Source of the DNA: Sneathiella sp. P13V-1
GTDB taxonomy: Bacteria > Pseudomonadota > Alphaproteobacteria > Sneathiellales > Sneathiellaceae
Reading direction: 5' to 3'
Assembly (NCBI RefSeq): GCF_015143595.1
Contig: NZ_WYEU01000001.1
Location: 806,001 to 870,000 of the forward strand
Length of the DNA: 64,000 bases
Below are positions 35,276 to 44,848 of the stretch, in pieces; positions within the stretch are counted from its first letter, which is position 1; every line of letters starts with the position of its first letter. The notes beneath the pieces were generated by a model. The model was not told the DNA's origin. It searched no databases and was given only the letters and a program-made list of their open reading frames with translations. Position numbers and translations under genes: made by a program.

Positions 35276-38255
35276 CGCTGCCGTCCCCCCCGGACCATTC
35301 ACGAAGACGGCTTAGATGTTCATAATCGTTAAAGCGGCTCGCATATTTGGGGCGCGGGCTCACCAGATATGGGGTCGCCTCTTTGTCAAATTGGGCAATC
35401 AAACGACAAAGCCCCTCATAAGCCCCTTCAGCCAATTCTTCAACGGACACCTTCTTGGACGCAGGACGCGCTTCCCCTGCGGGATCGCCGCCGCTTAACC
35501 GGATATAAAGAAGCTCAATAACAGAGACCCCATCCGGCCCTAAATCCGCAAAGCCCCCCTTGCCCGCCATCACAGCTTCCAATGACAGCTGGGGGGAGAC
35601 ACCCGCTTCCACTTCCTTGTCAGACGGCAGCCCCCCGGTTTTATAATCCACAATGGATACTTCACCGATCCCGTTTTTGTCGATGCGGTCCGCCGTGCCG
35701 GTTAAGCGGAACCGACCATAGGGGGCCGCAATTTCCATGCTGCCCTTGGCCTCCCTCGCCACCGTTTTAAAAGTGAGGCGGCGGTCCTTTTCAAAATCAA
35801 TAAACCACGCGGCAATCCGTTCAAACCGTGGCCACCAGAAGGCCCAGACCGCTGGCCGGTTTAATAAATCCCCGAAAACGTCTCGGCCAATTTCCAGTAA
35901 TTTTTCCAAGGCATCCTCCGGAAGATCTTTTGGATACTGTTCCGTGAAAATCTCCAGCGCCTTATGGATAAAAGTCCCGCGATCCGCCGCCCCCGGATCT
36001 TCAGCGATCTCGTCAAGAGGACGGAGTTTCAAAATGGCATCGGCGAAAATGGAGTAAGGATCGCGGATCCATTTCTCAATCCGGGTCACCGATAACTGCC
36101 GTGGGCGCGCGGCAACGGGCGGGGTGGGGCGCGGCGCTTCTACGGGGCGCACCTCGGAAGGGGCATCCTGCTGACGTTGCCAGCTGAGCAACGTCTCTCC
36201 CTCTTCCGATTGCAGATCCATCCCAAACTGCCCCAGTAATGTCTGAAGACGCAGCAGCCAGCGACTTGGAACCGTTGGGGTGCCATCCACTTTGTCGGAT
36301 CGGGTGATCAGGACTTCTTTGCCGCAAAAGGCCTGCTGAAAGTCATGGGCGGAAAGGCCCGTTTTCTTCTCGGGCAGTGGTAACGTGAACTGCTCCCGCA
36401 TAGGGCGGCTCATCCAAGGATCATTACCCGCTTCCGGCGGCCAGATCCCCTTGTTAAGCCCCGCCAATATCATCACATCTGCCCGCTGCAAGCGACCCTC
36501 TATCGGACCCCAGATTTGCAGCCGCGGATGTTGACCATAGGTGGCGCGGACCATGCGCCCGCTCATCAGATGATCCAGAAGATCAGGCCAGTGCCCCGGG
36601 TGGATTTCCGCCATCACATCGGTTGCGCGCAATAACTCCCCAATGAAATTGGCGGCAGCTTCACCAAAATGCCCATACCAAAGCTTTGGCGTGTCTTTCT
36701 CTGCTTCCATGGACAGTTTTTCGGCAAAACGAATATGGGCTTTTAGATATTCCCCAAAATCCACCTCTGATGAGGGCGGGTATTTGGCCACTTCCGATGA
36801 AATCTCTTCAAATTCTGCAAACCACCCACGCAGCACATCTTCTTCCGGCAGTTTCTCAACCTCTGCTTTTAACCCGGCAAGCCCGCCCGCAATTCGGGGA
36901 CCGCGCAGGATTTTCCGCTCCAGTGCGCGTACCGATCTTCTGAAATCAGCGGCAGCATGTCCCATATTGGCATAAGGATGCTTCAGGGCTGCCAAAACAG
37001 CGATGGGATCAAAATCCGTGGCAAGCATCCGCGCGGTCAGGCGCAAAAACACACCCGGCGGTGACTGATCCAGACTGGTGCCCGCGCTATCATCCACCAA
37101 CACACCCCAGCGCTTTAGTTCACTGCTCACCCGGCGAGACAGGTCACGATCCGGGGTGACTAGCGCCGCCGTTTTATTGGGCGTATTCAATACATCACGC
37201 ATCTTCAATGCAATCACCTGTGCTTCCGCATCCGGGGTCGCACAGTTAATCAATGACACCCCGTCAGTTGCCCCTGAATCTGGCGTGGAGACGTCCCGCC
37301 ACTTCTCTGTGGTTGTCGCAGGGCGCATGGCCTCTGCCACCAAGGCGGGGCGACTTGCCGGGCAGGACTGGCCATCGGGATCCACCAGATCAATTACTTG
37401 ATCCCGTGTTACCCCAGCCTTTTCGATCAGGCGTGCCAAACCATATTGAGGGTGGGATGGGTCCTGGCGAATTTCCAGCCAACACTCGTCATCAATGGAT
37501 TTATCGAGCCCTGGCAGGATCACCGTGCCATCTGGAAGACGGGATACCAAATGAAGGAGCTCCGCCGTTACGGGAATGGAACCGGTGGAGCCCACAGCGT
37601 AAATGGGGTGTTCAGGCGGGTTTTGCCGCCATGCTTCGATTTGCCCCCGAAGCAGCAAATCACGGCGTTTGGCAGGATCCATCGCCCCTTCCGCCTCCAA
37701 CAAGCCCGGCCAGATATCACTGATCAGGGTGAGAAACTCCAGCGTGATCTGCCAATGCTCTGCATATCGCTCCGGCACCAGATCTTTAAGGCCGGAGAGT
37801 TCAAGACCTTCTGTCTGCACCTGATCCAGTAACTTACAGAGCTCCTGCGCCAGCCCGATCACCTGCGCTGGATCCCGTGCGGTCTCATCTTTTCGCTGGA
37901 TAAGTCGGGCGAGCAATAACTGACGTCTGAGCGGATCAATGGCAGGTGGCAGTTCCAATACGCCCTGCATATCCCCGGCCAGGTCCCCGCCTATTTGAAA
38001 TTCCAGCTCGTCTTCATCTACATCGCCAATTGGCCGCATCCGCGGAAGCAACAAAGGCTGCCCTGCTGTTTCCCGTAAAAATGCACTTTGAAGGGCGCGT
38101 GCCGCCCGGCGTGTGGTGGTGAGAACCGTTACATCCCCAAGATTTCCGCCTTCTCCACCATGACGGCGCAACAATTCCTTGGCCAGACAGTCGACAAAAG
38201 GCTGCTCCGGCGGGATATTGAGGAAATTTGGCGTTTCTTTAAGCGGCGCTGTCAC
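35268..38255 (-). CDS. addB: Double-strand break repair nuclease subunit AddB
   Basis: About 995 residues; inactivated helicase-like body and a C-terminal nuclease with VSIVDYKTGGLPS. PEAGNDPWMSRPMREQFTLP and RIEKWIRDPYSIFADAIL are typical of the alphaproteobacterial form. I see no four-cysteine iron-sulfur cluster around the nuclease, unlike Bacillus AddB. The likely start is GTG at 38255, overlapping the murU stop in GTGA; an in-frame ATG at 38315 would lie well inside murU. Confidence 0.93.
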   Translation of the reverse strand: MTAPLKETPNFLNIPPEQPFVDCLAKELLRRHGGEGGNLGDVTVLTTTRRAARALQSAFLRETAGQPLLLPRMRPIGDVDEDELEFQIGGDLAGDMQGVLELPPAIDPLRRQLLLARLIQRKDETARDPAQVIGLAQELCKLLDQVQTEGLELSGLKDLVPERYAEHWQITLEFLTLISDIWPGLLEAEGAMDPAKRRDLLLRGQIEAWRQNPPEHPIYAVGSTGSIPVTAELLHLVSRLPDGTVILPGLDKSIDDECWLEIRQDPSHPQYGLARLIEKAGVTRDQVIDLVDPDGQSCPASRPALVAEAMRPATTTEKWRDVSTPDSGATDGVSLINCATPDAEAQVIALKMRDVLNTPNKTAALVTPDRDLSRRVSSELKRWGVLVDDSAGTSLDQSPPGVFLRLTARMLATDFDPIAVLAALKHPYANMGHAAADFRRSVRALERKILRGPRIAGGLAGLKAEVEKLPEEDVLRGWFAEFEEISSEVAKYPPSSEVDFGEYLKAHIRFAEKLSMEAEKDTPKLWYGHFGEAAANFIGELLRATDVMAEIHPGHWPDLLDHLMSGRMVRATYGQHPRLQIWGPIEGRLQRADVMILAGLNKGIWPPEAGNDPWMSRPMREQFTLPLPEKKTGLSAHDFQQAFCGKEVLITRSDKVDGTPTVPSRWLLRLQTLLGQFGMDLQSEEGETLLSWQRQQDAPSEVRPVEAPRPTPPVAARPRQLSVTRIEKWIRDPYSIFADAILKLRPLDEIAEDPGAADRGTFIHKALEIFTEQYPKDLPEDALEKLLEIGRDVFGDLLNRPAVWAFWWPRFERIAAWFIDFEKDRRLTFKTVAREAKGSMEIAAPYGRFRLTGTADRIDKNGIGEVSIVDYKTGGLPSDKEVEAGVSPQLSLEAVMAGKGGFADLGPDGVSVIELLYIRLSGGDPAGEARPASKKVSVEELAEGAYEGLCRLIAQFDKEATPYLVSPRPKYASRFNDYEHLSRLREWSGGDGSDG

Positions 38256-38953
38256 GATCCTGAAATTATTTTCTCTGCTTGTTGAAGGGCATCTACATCC
38301 CCAACATGCAACCATTGCCCGTGATGAGGCAAGCCAAATAATCGCCCCTTGGCTTCTGCGCGATCAAAAATCCGGTTCATGGAAAAAGCACCGCTGTCAA
38401 GGCCTTCAAAAAGGTCGGGGTTCACGATCTGGACACCGGCAAACAAAAACGGCGCCATGGCCCGTTCATCCCGGCGGGTCAGACGCCCCCGCTCGTCCAT
38501 GTCATAATCCCCTTTGCCTGAATAACCGACGGCGTCCTGCGTTCGCTGCATTAACAACAGAACATCCATCCGCTCCGGATCCCATGCGTCAATCAACTGT
38601 TTCAAGGAACTCGCTTCCCCGTCCCGCACAATCACATCAGAGTTCAGCACCGCAAATGGGGAGGTTCCCAGTTTTGGAAGCGCCTTTAAGACACCGCCTC
38701 CCGTTTCCAGAATTTCATTCCGTTCATCGGAAAGGGTGATATCCAGATTATCGATGGTCTTTATATGGGCCTCAATCTGATCGGCAAGGTGATGACAGTT
38801 TACCACGGCCTCTTGAATCCCAGCGCCCCGCACCAGATCCAGTGAATAATCAATCAGCGGCTTACCGGCAACTTTGACAAGAGGCTTGGGGGTTGTTTCG
38901 GTGAGGGGCCGCAATCGCTTACCAAAGCCCGCCGCCAGAACCATTGCTTTCAT
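38252..38953 (-). CDS. murU: N-acetylmuramate 1-phosphate uridylyltransferase (MurU-like)
   Basis: A 233-residue nucleotidyltransferase: MKAMVLAAGFGKRLRPLTETTPKPLV with the GxGxR loop, AVLNSDVIV as the metal site, and GQWLHVGDVDAL. It makes UDP-MurNAc from MurNAc-1-phosphate in the murein recycling bypass of MurA, in partnership with AmgK just upstream (16 bases). Start ATG 38953 has GAGG seven bases ahead; a TTG four codons earlier is unlikely. Confidence 0.9.
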   Translation of the reverse strand: MKAMVLAAGFGKRLRPLTETTPKPLVKVAGKPLIDYSLDLVRGAGIQEAVVNCHHLADQIEAHIKTIDNLDITLSDERNEILETGGGVLKALPKLGTSPFAVLNSDVIVRDGEASSLKQLIDAWDPERMDVLLLMQRTQDAVGYSGKGDYDMDERGRLTRRDERAMAPFLFAGVQIVNPDLFEGLDSGAFSMNRIFDRAEAKGRLFGLPHHGQWLHVGDVDALQQAEKIISGS

Positions 38954-38969
38954 ACTAATCCTCAACCCC

Positions 38970-39926
38970 CTAAATCAATTCACCCAATGTGACCTTCACC
39001 CAATGCTTCAGTGCAATCAAATCAGGGTGAGCCAGATTGGCATTTAGATGCGCAATGACCCGTGGCCGAAACGCTTCGTAACGCATCTTCCCATCCTGTT
39101 CTTTCAATCGCGTGAAAATACCCAGAATGCGCATGGCACGATGGGCCCCAAGGATGGCGTATAGGCGGCGAAACTCCTGTTCTGGTTCCGCCATCTTTTG
39201 CATATATGTTCTCAGGACAGTATTCGCCACCTCCGGTGACACATCCCGCCGGGCATCTTGAAGCAAGGACACCAGATCATAGGCAGGTGGCCCGGTCATC
39301 GCATCCTGAAAATCAATCAGGCCAAGTGCCTTCAACCCACTTCTGCCGGAGAGATGAAATAGATTTTCCGCATGGAAATCCCGATGCAGGAAAACTTCGG
39401 CCTGATCTTCCAAATGGCTGAGCAGATCCCGCCAAATCTGCTGAAAAAATATACGTGCCTTGTCTTCCAGAACCTTTCCGGTTCGAAACGGCACATACCA
39501 ATCCAGAAACATAGTGTTCTGGTCCAGCACATAATTGGAATTGAAGAACTTCACCCCCTTGGGCAGTTCTGCTCCGCGAAGGGAGATTAAAAACTCCAGC
39601 GCTAGATTGTAAAGGGGCGCTTCATCCCCGCCTTTTTCAAGCAGACGCGCAAACAGATCATCCCCAAAATCTTCCAGGATCAGAAATCCACCGTCCTGAT
39701 CTTTTTCAAGAACAGCAGGCACACTATAGCCCTGTTCGTTCAAATACTCGGTAATCTTAAGGTAAGACTGAAGGGCTGCGCTATCTGGATCTTCCATCAG
39801 GATTGCGGCTTTATCGACCCGAAACAGACGGGTATACCGGCGCGACGATGCATCCCCCGCCAGTTCCTTTTTAACAGTTTCATCCCATCCGGTTTGTTTC
39901 AGAAAGTCTGCCTTCAAATCTGTCAT
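38970..39926 (-). CDS. amgK: N-acetylmuramate/N-acetylglucosamine kinase (AmgK-like)
   Basis: A 318-residue aminoglycoside-phosphotransferase-fold kinase with ASSRRYTRL near the nucleotide site, catalytic FLHRDFHAENLF and metal-binding LIDFQDAMTGPPAYDL. It phosphorylates the anomeric hydroxyl of MurNAc in cell-wall recycling, feeding MurU. Its start overlaps the tsaE stop by one base, so both are translationally coupled. Confidence 0.9.
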   Translation of the reverse strand: MTDLKADFLKQTGWDETVKKELAGDASSRRYTRLFRVDKAAILMEDPDSAALQSYLKITEYLNEQGYSVPAVLEKDQDGGFLILEDFGDDLFARLLEKGGDEAPLYNLALEFLISLRGAELPKGVKFFNSNYVLDQNTMFLDWYVPFRTGKVLEDKARIFFQQIWRDLLSHLEDQAEVFLHRDFHAENLFHLSGRSGLKALGLIDFQDAMTGPPAYDLVSLLQDARRDVSPEVANTVLRTYMQKMAEPEQEFRRLYAILGAHRAMRILGIFTRLKEQDGKMRYEAFRPRVIAHLNANLAHPDLIALKHWVKVTLGELI

Positions 39927-40399
39927 CAGACCGCCCCGATATCAGCAAGGCGGGCTTTCCAGCTCTCATCGCCGGACAGGTGAATGATACGGCGACCCTC
40001 TTCTCCTTCTGGAATTTCAAGACGAACGGTCAGGGCACCCTCCGGCGCCAGATCTTCCAGCTGGCTTACCCATTCCATCAGACAAATTCCGTCTTCCAGC
40101 GCATCTTCCAGATCCAGTTCCCACACTTCTTCCGGATCTTCAAGGCGATAAAAGTCATAATGATAAATCTCCCCCGCCGGACTGTCATAGGTCAGTAAGA
40201 GATTAAAGGTCGGGCTCGGCACTTCGATATCTTGCCCACATAACTGCTGAATCAGGTTTCTCGCGAACAAGGTCTTTCCGGCCCCCAGAGTCCCTTCCAG
40301 AAAAAGAACATCCTTTTCCTTCAGATAAGGAGCCAGTTTTCGGGCAAACTTGGCGGTTTCCTGCTCTTTTGAGATATGAAAGGTGGCAAATTCAGACAT
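39926..40399 (-). CDS. tsaE: tRNA threonylcarbamoyladenosine biosynthesis ATPase TsaE
   Basis: A 157-residue P-loop protein: LEGTLGAGKTLFARNLI, SPTFNLLLTY and IYHYDFYRL are TsaE signatures, with the C-terminal tail somewhat longer than in E. coli. It works with TsaB and TsaD to make t6A37 in tRNA. It follows the sensor kinase by 12 bases. Confidence 0.94.
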   Translation of the reverse strand: MSEFATFHISKEQETAKFARKLAPYLKEKDVLFLEGTLGAGKTLFARNLIQQLCGQDIEVPSPTFNLLLTYDSPAGEIYHYDFYRLEDPEEVWELDLEDALEDGICLMEWVSQLEDLAPEGALTVRLEIPEGEEGRRIIHLSGDESWKARLADIGAV

Positions 40400-40411
40400 G
40401 TATTTAATGGA

Positions 40412-42499
40412 TCAGCTTGGTTTATTATCAATATAGAGCGAAGAGGGGAGATGGCAGGCAATTGTTGTGCCTTTGCCTTCCTCTGATTGCAGCTCCACAT
40501 GACCGCCATGCATTTCTACGAAACTTTTCACCAAAGACAGACCAAGTCCTGCACCGGCGTTTTGGCTCGTCGTATCTCCCTTCGCAAAACGCTCGAAGAT
40601 GTGATCCTGTGTTTCTTTTGGAATGCCGATACCCGTATCAATGACCCGAATGATCATTTCATCTTTCTGGCGTTCCGCTTCCAGGGAAATGGAACCGCCG
40701 GCTTCTGTAAATTTAATGGAATTGCTGAACAGATTGAAGATCACCTGTTTCATCCGGCGTTCATCAAGGTTGGCCCAACCCAAATCATTGATCATCTCAA
40801 AATCAATCTGAACCCGGCGTTTGCGGGCGCGGTCATGAACCATGGTGACAACATTGGCAAGCAGGGCGTGTACCTCTACAGGCTCCAGCTCCAATTCGAT
40901 TTTACCGGCCTGAATATTGGCCATATCCAGAATATCGTTGATCAGATGTAACAGATGGTTTGAACTTTCCAGAATGCCCCGGCCATATTCTGATTGCTTC
41001 TCGTTCAATTCACCAAAGAACTGTTTCACCAGAATTTCGGCAAAACCGATGATCGTATTAAGTGGGGTTCGAAGTTCATGGCTCACACTTGCCACAAATT
41101 CGGTCTTCATCTTATCCGCTGCTTCCAGCGCGTCGTTTCTTTCGGTCAAGGCCCGCTGCACGTTAAGCTGATCTGTTACATCGATATAGGTGAACAACAC
41201 ATTGCCATCGGGCAACGGAACACGGTTATAATTAATGATGCGGTCATTTGGCATGGTCATCTGCCCGGTATAAGGATCACGGCGCGTCACATTTGCAACA
41301 TAACGCTCCATCTCATCTTCATCCGTATCCCGTTTCCAGACACCAAAAATGCGGCTCATCAGCTCCCGAATATGAAGGTTTTCCTCAATCATTTCAGGGG
41401 TCGCCCCCCAGATTTCCGTGAAACCGGAATTATAGAGCTTCAACCGGGCATCTGCGCCAAACACAGCAACCCCTTCATATAGATTATCAAGGGTCGCGCG
41501 CTGCACGGCTGTTTGCGTGTTATGGGCCCGCTCCAGCGCCATTTTGTCCGTAATATCTTCAAACATGAAGAACAGGCCACCTGATGAGTGCGGCGAGATC
41601 AAAGTTCGAAGAACCGTTTCATCCGGAAGCTGTACCAACTCTTCCTTGGTTTCGATCAGGTTGGTAAACAAAGCACGCCGCTTGGCACGATAAGCGGAAA
41701 AATCTGCTTGTTCCGGAAGGCGGCGAAGTTCTCTTTGCTTATCCAGAACCTCAATAATGGTGGGGCCATCCTCCAAAAAGGAATCACTCAATTTCCAGAG
41801 TTTTGCATAGGCCTGATTATAAAAATTGAGCCGCTGGTCCGAACCGTAAATCGCCACGGCTGTTGGAATATTCTCCAGCACATTCTCCTGACCGCGAAGA
41901 TGGGTCTGCATCTCCTGCGCCATGGCTTCCTCGCGGGAGACGTCTTCTGCAAAGCCGGCCAGTTCATTTTCAAATTCCAGAGGCACTTCATGGATCCGGA
42001 AACTATGCAGATCCCCCTCCACCACATAACGGCGAAGTTCCGTTTGCGGGGTCATGGCAACACGTGCCTTTGCGGCAAGTTTTCGGGCTCGGTCCGGCTC
42101 CCGACTGGAGACCAGCTCTTCAATTTCCCCCATTTTATTGGGGCCGCCAACGATGTCTTCGTATTTTTTGTTATGCCAAACAATGCGCGATTGTTGGTCT
42201 CTCCGCCAAACAGCAATAGGGGCCGCGTTCAAAAGGTCGATAAAATCATCCCGCTCTGCCCGGGTATCCATCAGCGCGGATTTAAGGGACAGAACTTCTT
42301 TATCAGATTGATTTTTTTGTTGTCTTTCATTTTCAAGCTCATCTTCAATAAGACGAACACGTTCCGCCAGTTGATCAGAATGAAACAAGAGAGACAGGGC
42401 TTTTTTGCGCATGACGTAAAACGCCATTGCCAGAATGATAACCAGCAGAATTGCAAGCCAGAGACCGATCAGTTCGGCTGATGAATAGTCAAAATCCAT
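40412..42499 (-). CDS. divL: PAS-domain sensor histidine kinase in the DivL position
   Basis: A 695-residue membrane-anchored kinase. One helix (about 10-30) is followed by a coiled coil, several PAS modules (near 90, 215 and 350, each with a YN/HN-type core such as RLNFYNQAYAKLW), HisKA with SVSHELRTPL and HATPase_c (DTGIGIPKE, GAGLGLSLVKSFVEMHGG). Position upstream of tsaE-amgK-murU-addBA matches Caulobacter divL, which controls CckA. Unlike Caulobacter DivL, where Tyr replaces the phospho-acceptor, His is present here at residue 474, so catalytic kinase activity is possible. Gene name is by synteny. Confidence 0.8.
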   Translation of the reverse strand: MDFDYSSAELIGLWLAILLVIILAMAFYVMRKKALSLLFHSDQLAERVRLIEDELENERQQKNQSDKEVLSLKSALMDTRAERDDFIDLLNAAPIAVWRRDQQSRIVWHNKKYEDIVGGPNKMGEIEELVSSREPDRARKLAAKARVAMTPQTELRRYVVEGDLHSFRIHEVPLEFENELAGFAEDVSREEAMAQEMQTHLRGQENVLENIPTAVAIYGSDQRLNFYNQAYAKLWKLSDSFLEDGPTIIEVLDKQRELRRLPEQADFSAYRAKRRALFTNLIETKEELVQLPDETVLRTLISPHSSGGLFFMFEDITDKMALERAHNTQTAVQRATLDNLYEGVAVFGADARLKLYNSGFTEIWGATPEMIEENLHIRELMSRIFGVWKRDTDEDEMERYVANVTRRDPYTGQMTMPNDRIINYNRVPLPDGNVLFTYIDVTDQLNVQRALTERNDALEAADKMKTEFVASVSHELRTPLNTIIGFAEILVKQFFGELNEKQSEYGRGILESSNHLLHLINDILDMANIQAGKIELELEPVEVHALLANVVTMVHDRARKRRVQIDFEMINDLGWANLDERRMKQVIFNLFSNSIKFTEAGGSISLEAERQKDEMIIRVIDTGIGIPKETQDHIFERFAKGDTTSQNAGAGLGLSLVKSFVEMHGGHVELQSEEGKGTTIACHLPSSLYIDNKPS

Positions 42500-42574
42500 A
42501 CGTCCTGTTCACCGTTGGACATCAATAAAAGTAAATCTTGTTCGGATATTAACCACTATTTTAACGAGTTGGCA

Positions 42575-42602
42575 CAAAAAAGGGGCGCGATGCGCCCCTT
42601 TT
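42575..42602 (-). terminator. Rho-independent terminator of ahcY
   Basis: GGGGCGC (42582-42588) pairs with GCGCCCC (42592-42598); the A-run at 42576-42581 forms the T-tract on the minus strand. Confidence 0.88.
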
Positions 42603-42620
42603 CCGAAATTCTGCTACCAA

Positions 42621-43916
42621 TTAGTAACGATAGTGTTCCGGCTTGAACGGACCAGCCTGCGGAACGCTAATGTACTTCGCCTGCTTTTCGGTCAATTTGG
42701 TCAGTTTCACACCCAGTTTGCCAAGGTGCAGTGTTGCTACTTTTTCATCCAGGTGTTTTGGAAGGACATATACGTCATTGCCATACTTCTCTGAGCGTTC
42801 CCAAAGTTCGATCTGCGCCAGAACCTGGTTTGTGAAAGAGGCGCTCATCACAAAGCTTGGGTGACCTGTAGCGCAGCCAAGGTTCACGAGGCGGCCTTCC
42901 GCCAGAACAATGATGCGTTTTCCATCAGGGAACTCAACTTCATCCACCTGCGGCTTCACATTGTGCCATGGGAAATTGCGCAAGGCCTCAATTTGAATTT
43001 CTGAATCGAAGTGACCAATGTTGCTGACAATCGCGCGGTCTTTCATGGCACGCATATGATCGATGGTGATCACGTCAATGTTGCCCGTTGTGGTAACGAA
43101 GATATCCCCAACAGGAGCGGCATCTTCCATTGTCACCACTTCATAACCTTCCATGGAGGCCTGCAACGCGCAGATCGGATCGATTTCTGTTACCAGAACA
43201 CGTGCCCCTTGGGAGCGGAGCGAGGCCGCGGAGCCTTTACCCACATCACCATAACCCGCAACAACCGCAATTTTACCGGCAACCATAACGTCTGTTGCCC
43301 GCTTGATGCCATCAACAAGGCTTTCACGGCAGCCGTAAAGGTTATCAAATTTGGACTTTGTCACACTGTCATTCACATTGATGGCAGGCACTTTCAGGGC
43401 CCCATCGCGAGCCATTTCGTATAGACGGTGCACACCTGTTGTTGTCTCTTCAGACAGGCCTTTCACGTCTTCCAGATACTGTGGGTATTTATCGTGCATG
43501 ATCTGAGTGAGATCACCACCATCATCCAGAATAAGGTTTGGACGCCATCCATCAGGACCTTCGATGGTCATCTCGATACACCACCAGAACTCTTCCTCAG
43601 TCAGGCCTTTCCAGGCAAAGACAGGAACGCCGGTTTCAGCGATAGCAGCTGCCGCCTGATCCTGTGTTGAGAAGATGTTACAGGAGGACCAGCGAACTTC
43701 CGCGCCCAAAGCTGTCAGGGTTTCAATAAGAACTGCTGTCTGAATTGTCATGTGCAGGCAACCTGCAATGCGCGCGCCTTTCAACGGCTGTGATGGTCCA
43801 AATTCTTCACGCAATGCCATCAGACCAGGCATTTCAGTTTCCGCAATTCTGATTTCCTTGCGACCCCAGTCCGCAAGGGACATGTCTGCAACTTTGAAAT
43901 CCTCAGTCTGTGTCAT
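42621..43916 (-). CDS. ahcY: Adenosylhomocysteinase
   Basis: A 431-residue NAD-containing hydrolase splitting S-adenosylhomocysteine into homocysteine and adenosine. [36 protein letters not shown] and the NAD fold [16 protein letters not shown] are diagnostic, and the C-terminal KPEHYRY completes the partner-subunit NAD site. It clears SAH after methylation. It has a clear promoter and a dyad upstream (43988-44041). Confidence 0.97.
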   Translation of the reverse strand: MTQTEDFKVADMSLADWGRKEIRIAETEMPGLMALREEFGPSQPLKGARIAGCLHMTIQTAVLIETLTALGAEVRWSSCNIFSTQDQAAAAIAETGVPVFAWKGLTEEEFWWCIEMTIEGPDGWRPNLILDDGGDLTQIMHDKYPQYLEDVKGLSEETTTGVHRLYEMARDGALKVPAINVNDSVTKSKFDNLYGCRESLVDGIKRATDVMVAGKIAVVAGYGDVGKGSAASLRSQGARVLVTEIDPICALQASMEGYEVVTMEDAAPVGDIFVTTTGNIDVITIDHMRAMKDRAIVSNIGHFDSEIQIEALRNFPWHNVKPQVDEVEFPDGKRIIVLAEGRLVNLGCATGHPSFVMSASFTNQVLAQIELWERSEKYGNDVYVLPKHLDEKVATLHLGKLGVKLTKLTEKQAKYISVPQAGPFKPEHYRY

Positions 43917-43987
43917 GGGAGAGTTCCTTCATGAATAGGGATAGAAACAACCACAATAGAGTGGGTGTGTTAATGTTCAGTTGCGGC

Positions 43988-44016
43988 TGTATAACAGGTC
44001 AGAAGAACAGGTTCAA
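43988..44016 (-). promoter_or_regulatory. Sigma-70-type promoter of ahcY
   Basis: On the minus strand TTGAAC (44011-44016), 17-base spacer, TATACA (43988-43993). Predicted start near 43981, leaving a leader of about 65 bases. Confidence 0.75.
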
Positions 44017-44021
44017 GAATT

Positions 44022-44041
44022 ATATAAAGATGTCTTTATAT
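44022..44041. promoter_or_regulatory. Perfect dyad ATATAAAGA-N2-TCTTTATAT upstream of ahcY
   Basis: Nine-base arms match exactly around TG. The site lies immediately upstream of the -35 element, about 41-60 bases before the predicted start. It resembles operators I associate with SAH/SAM-responsive ArsR-family regulators (SahR/SamR) of proteobacterial methionine-cycle genes. No such regulator gene is recognised next to ahcY. Confidence 0.65.
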
Positions 44042-44104
44042 CATGGTTACCTGATGGTTAAATCTGCAGTTAATGCACCCAATAAATTAACCTATTTTTT
44101 GACG

Positions 44105-44380
44105 TTATTCTTCACCGAAGCGGTCGTTGACCAGCGTCTCAATGGCGCTCATGGCGGCGTCTGCCTCCGCACCGCTGGCTTCAACATCGATCGAGGTTCC
44201 CTTGGAGGCGGCAAGCATCATCAATCCCATGATAGAAGCGCCAGAGACATTATTGTCATCTTTGGTCACCAATATATCCGCATCATAGGATTCGACGCAT
44301 TTCACAAATTTGGCAGCAGCCCGCGCATGCAGGCCACGTTTATTCTCTATTTGAAGGGTCTTTCGTAACGGCTCGCTCAT
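44105..44380 (-). CDS. ptsH: HPr phosphocarrier of the regulatory PTS
   Basis: A 91-residue HPr-like protein. RGLHARAAAKFVKC carries the phosphorylatable His near residue 18, and GASIMGLMMLAA surrounds the regulatory Ser. I prefer the ATG at 44380 because GGAAG lies six bases ahead; an ATG at 44392 overlaps the upstream stop. With EIIA, HprK and RapZ in the same cluster and no sugar permease, it is likely regulatory. Confidence 0.92.
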   Translation of the reverse strand: MSEPLRKTLQIENKRGLHARAAAKFVKCVESYDADILVTKDDNNVSGASIMGLMMLAASKGTSIDVEASGAEADAAMSAIETLVNDRFGEE

Positions 44381-44391
44381 TACTGCTTCCA

Positions 44392-44796
44392 TCAGGACTT
44401 ATTAGACAGAAGATGAGACGCCACATTGATATATTTGCGGCCAGATTCCTGCGCCGCGGCAACTGCCTTTTCCATATCATCTTCACCGCGCAGACTGGCG
44501 AGCTTGATCAACATGGGAAGATTAATACCGGCAATCACTTCCACATTGGCTTTTTCCATCACGGAAATTGCCAGGTTGGAAGGTGTGCCACCAAACATAT
44601 CGGTCAGAAGAATAACACCAGATCCGGTTTCCACATCGGCAACGGCGGTCAGAATATCCTGACGGCGCTGCTCCATATCATCATCGGGACCGATAGAGAT
44701 TGCCCGTACCTGATCCTGTGGACCAACCACATGTTCGGTTGCTGCGACAAACTCCTCAGCAAGACGGCCATGCGTTACCAGCACCATACCAATCAT
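44392..44796 (-). CDS. PTS EIIA component, mannose-type
   Basis: A 134-residue EIIA(Man)-fold protein. MVLVTHGRLAEEFV places the phospho-His near residue 9, and VILLTDMFGGTPSNLAI is the second family signature. No EIIB or EIIC is fused or adjacent, so it likely acts in phosphorelay regulation rather than sugar uptake, as in other alphaproteobacteria. Confidence 0.9.
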   Translation of the reverse strand: MIGMVLVTHGRLAEEFVAATEHVVGPQDQVRAISIGPDDDMEQRRQDILTAVADVETGSGVILLTDMFGGTPSNLAISVMEKANVEVIAGINLPMLIKLASLRGEDDMEKAVAAAQESGRKYINVASHLLSNKS

Positions 44797-44848
44797 TCAA
44801 CTTTCCTTCCCAGAACTCGGTTCAGATATTATGTCGTCCCATCGCCGA

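Noticed and set aside
41588-42481. Long plus-strand open frame (about 297 codons)
   Set aside because: Antisense to the DivL-position kinase; no ribosome site and no family motif.
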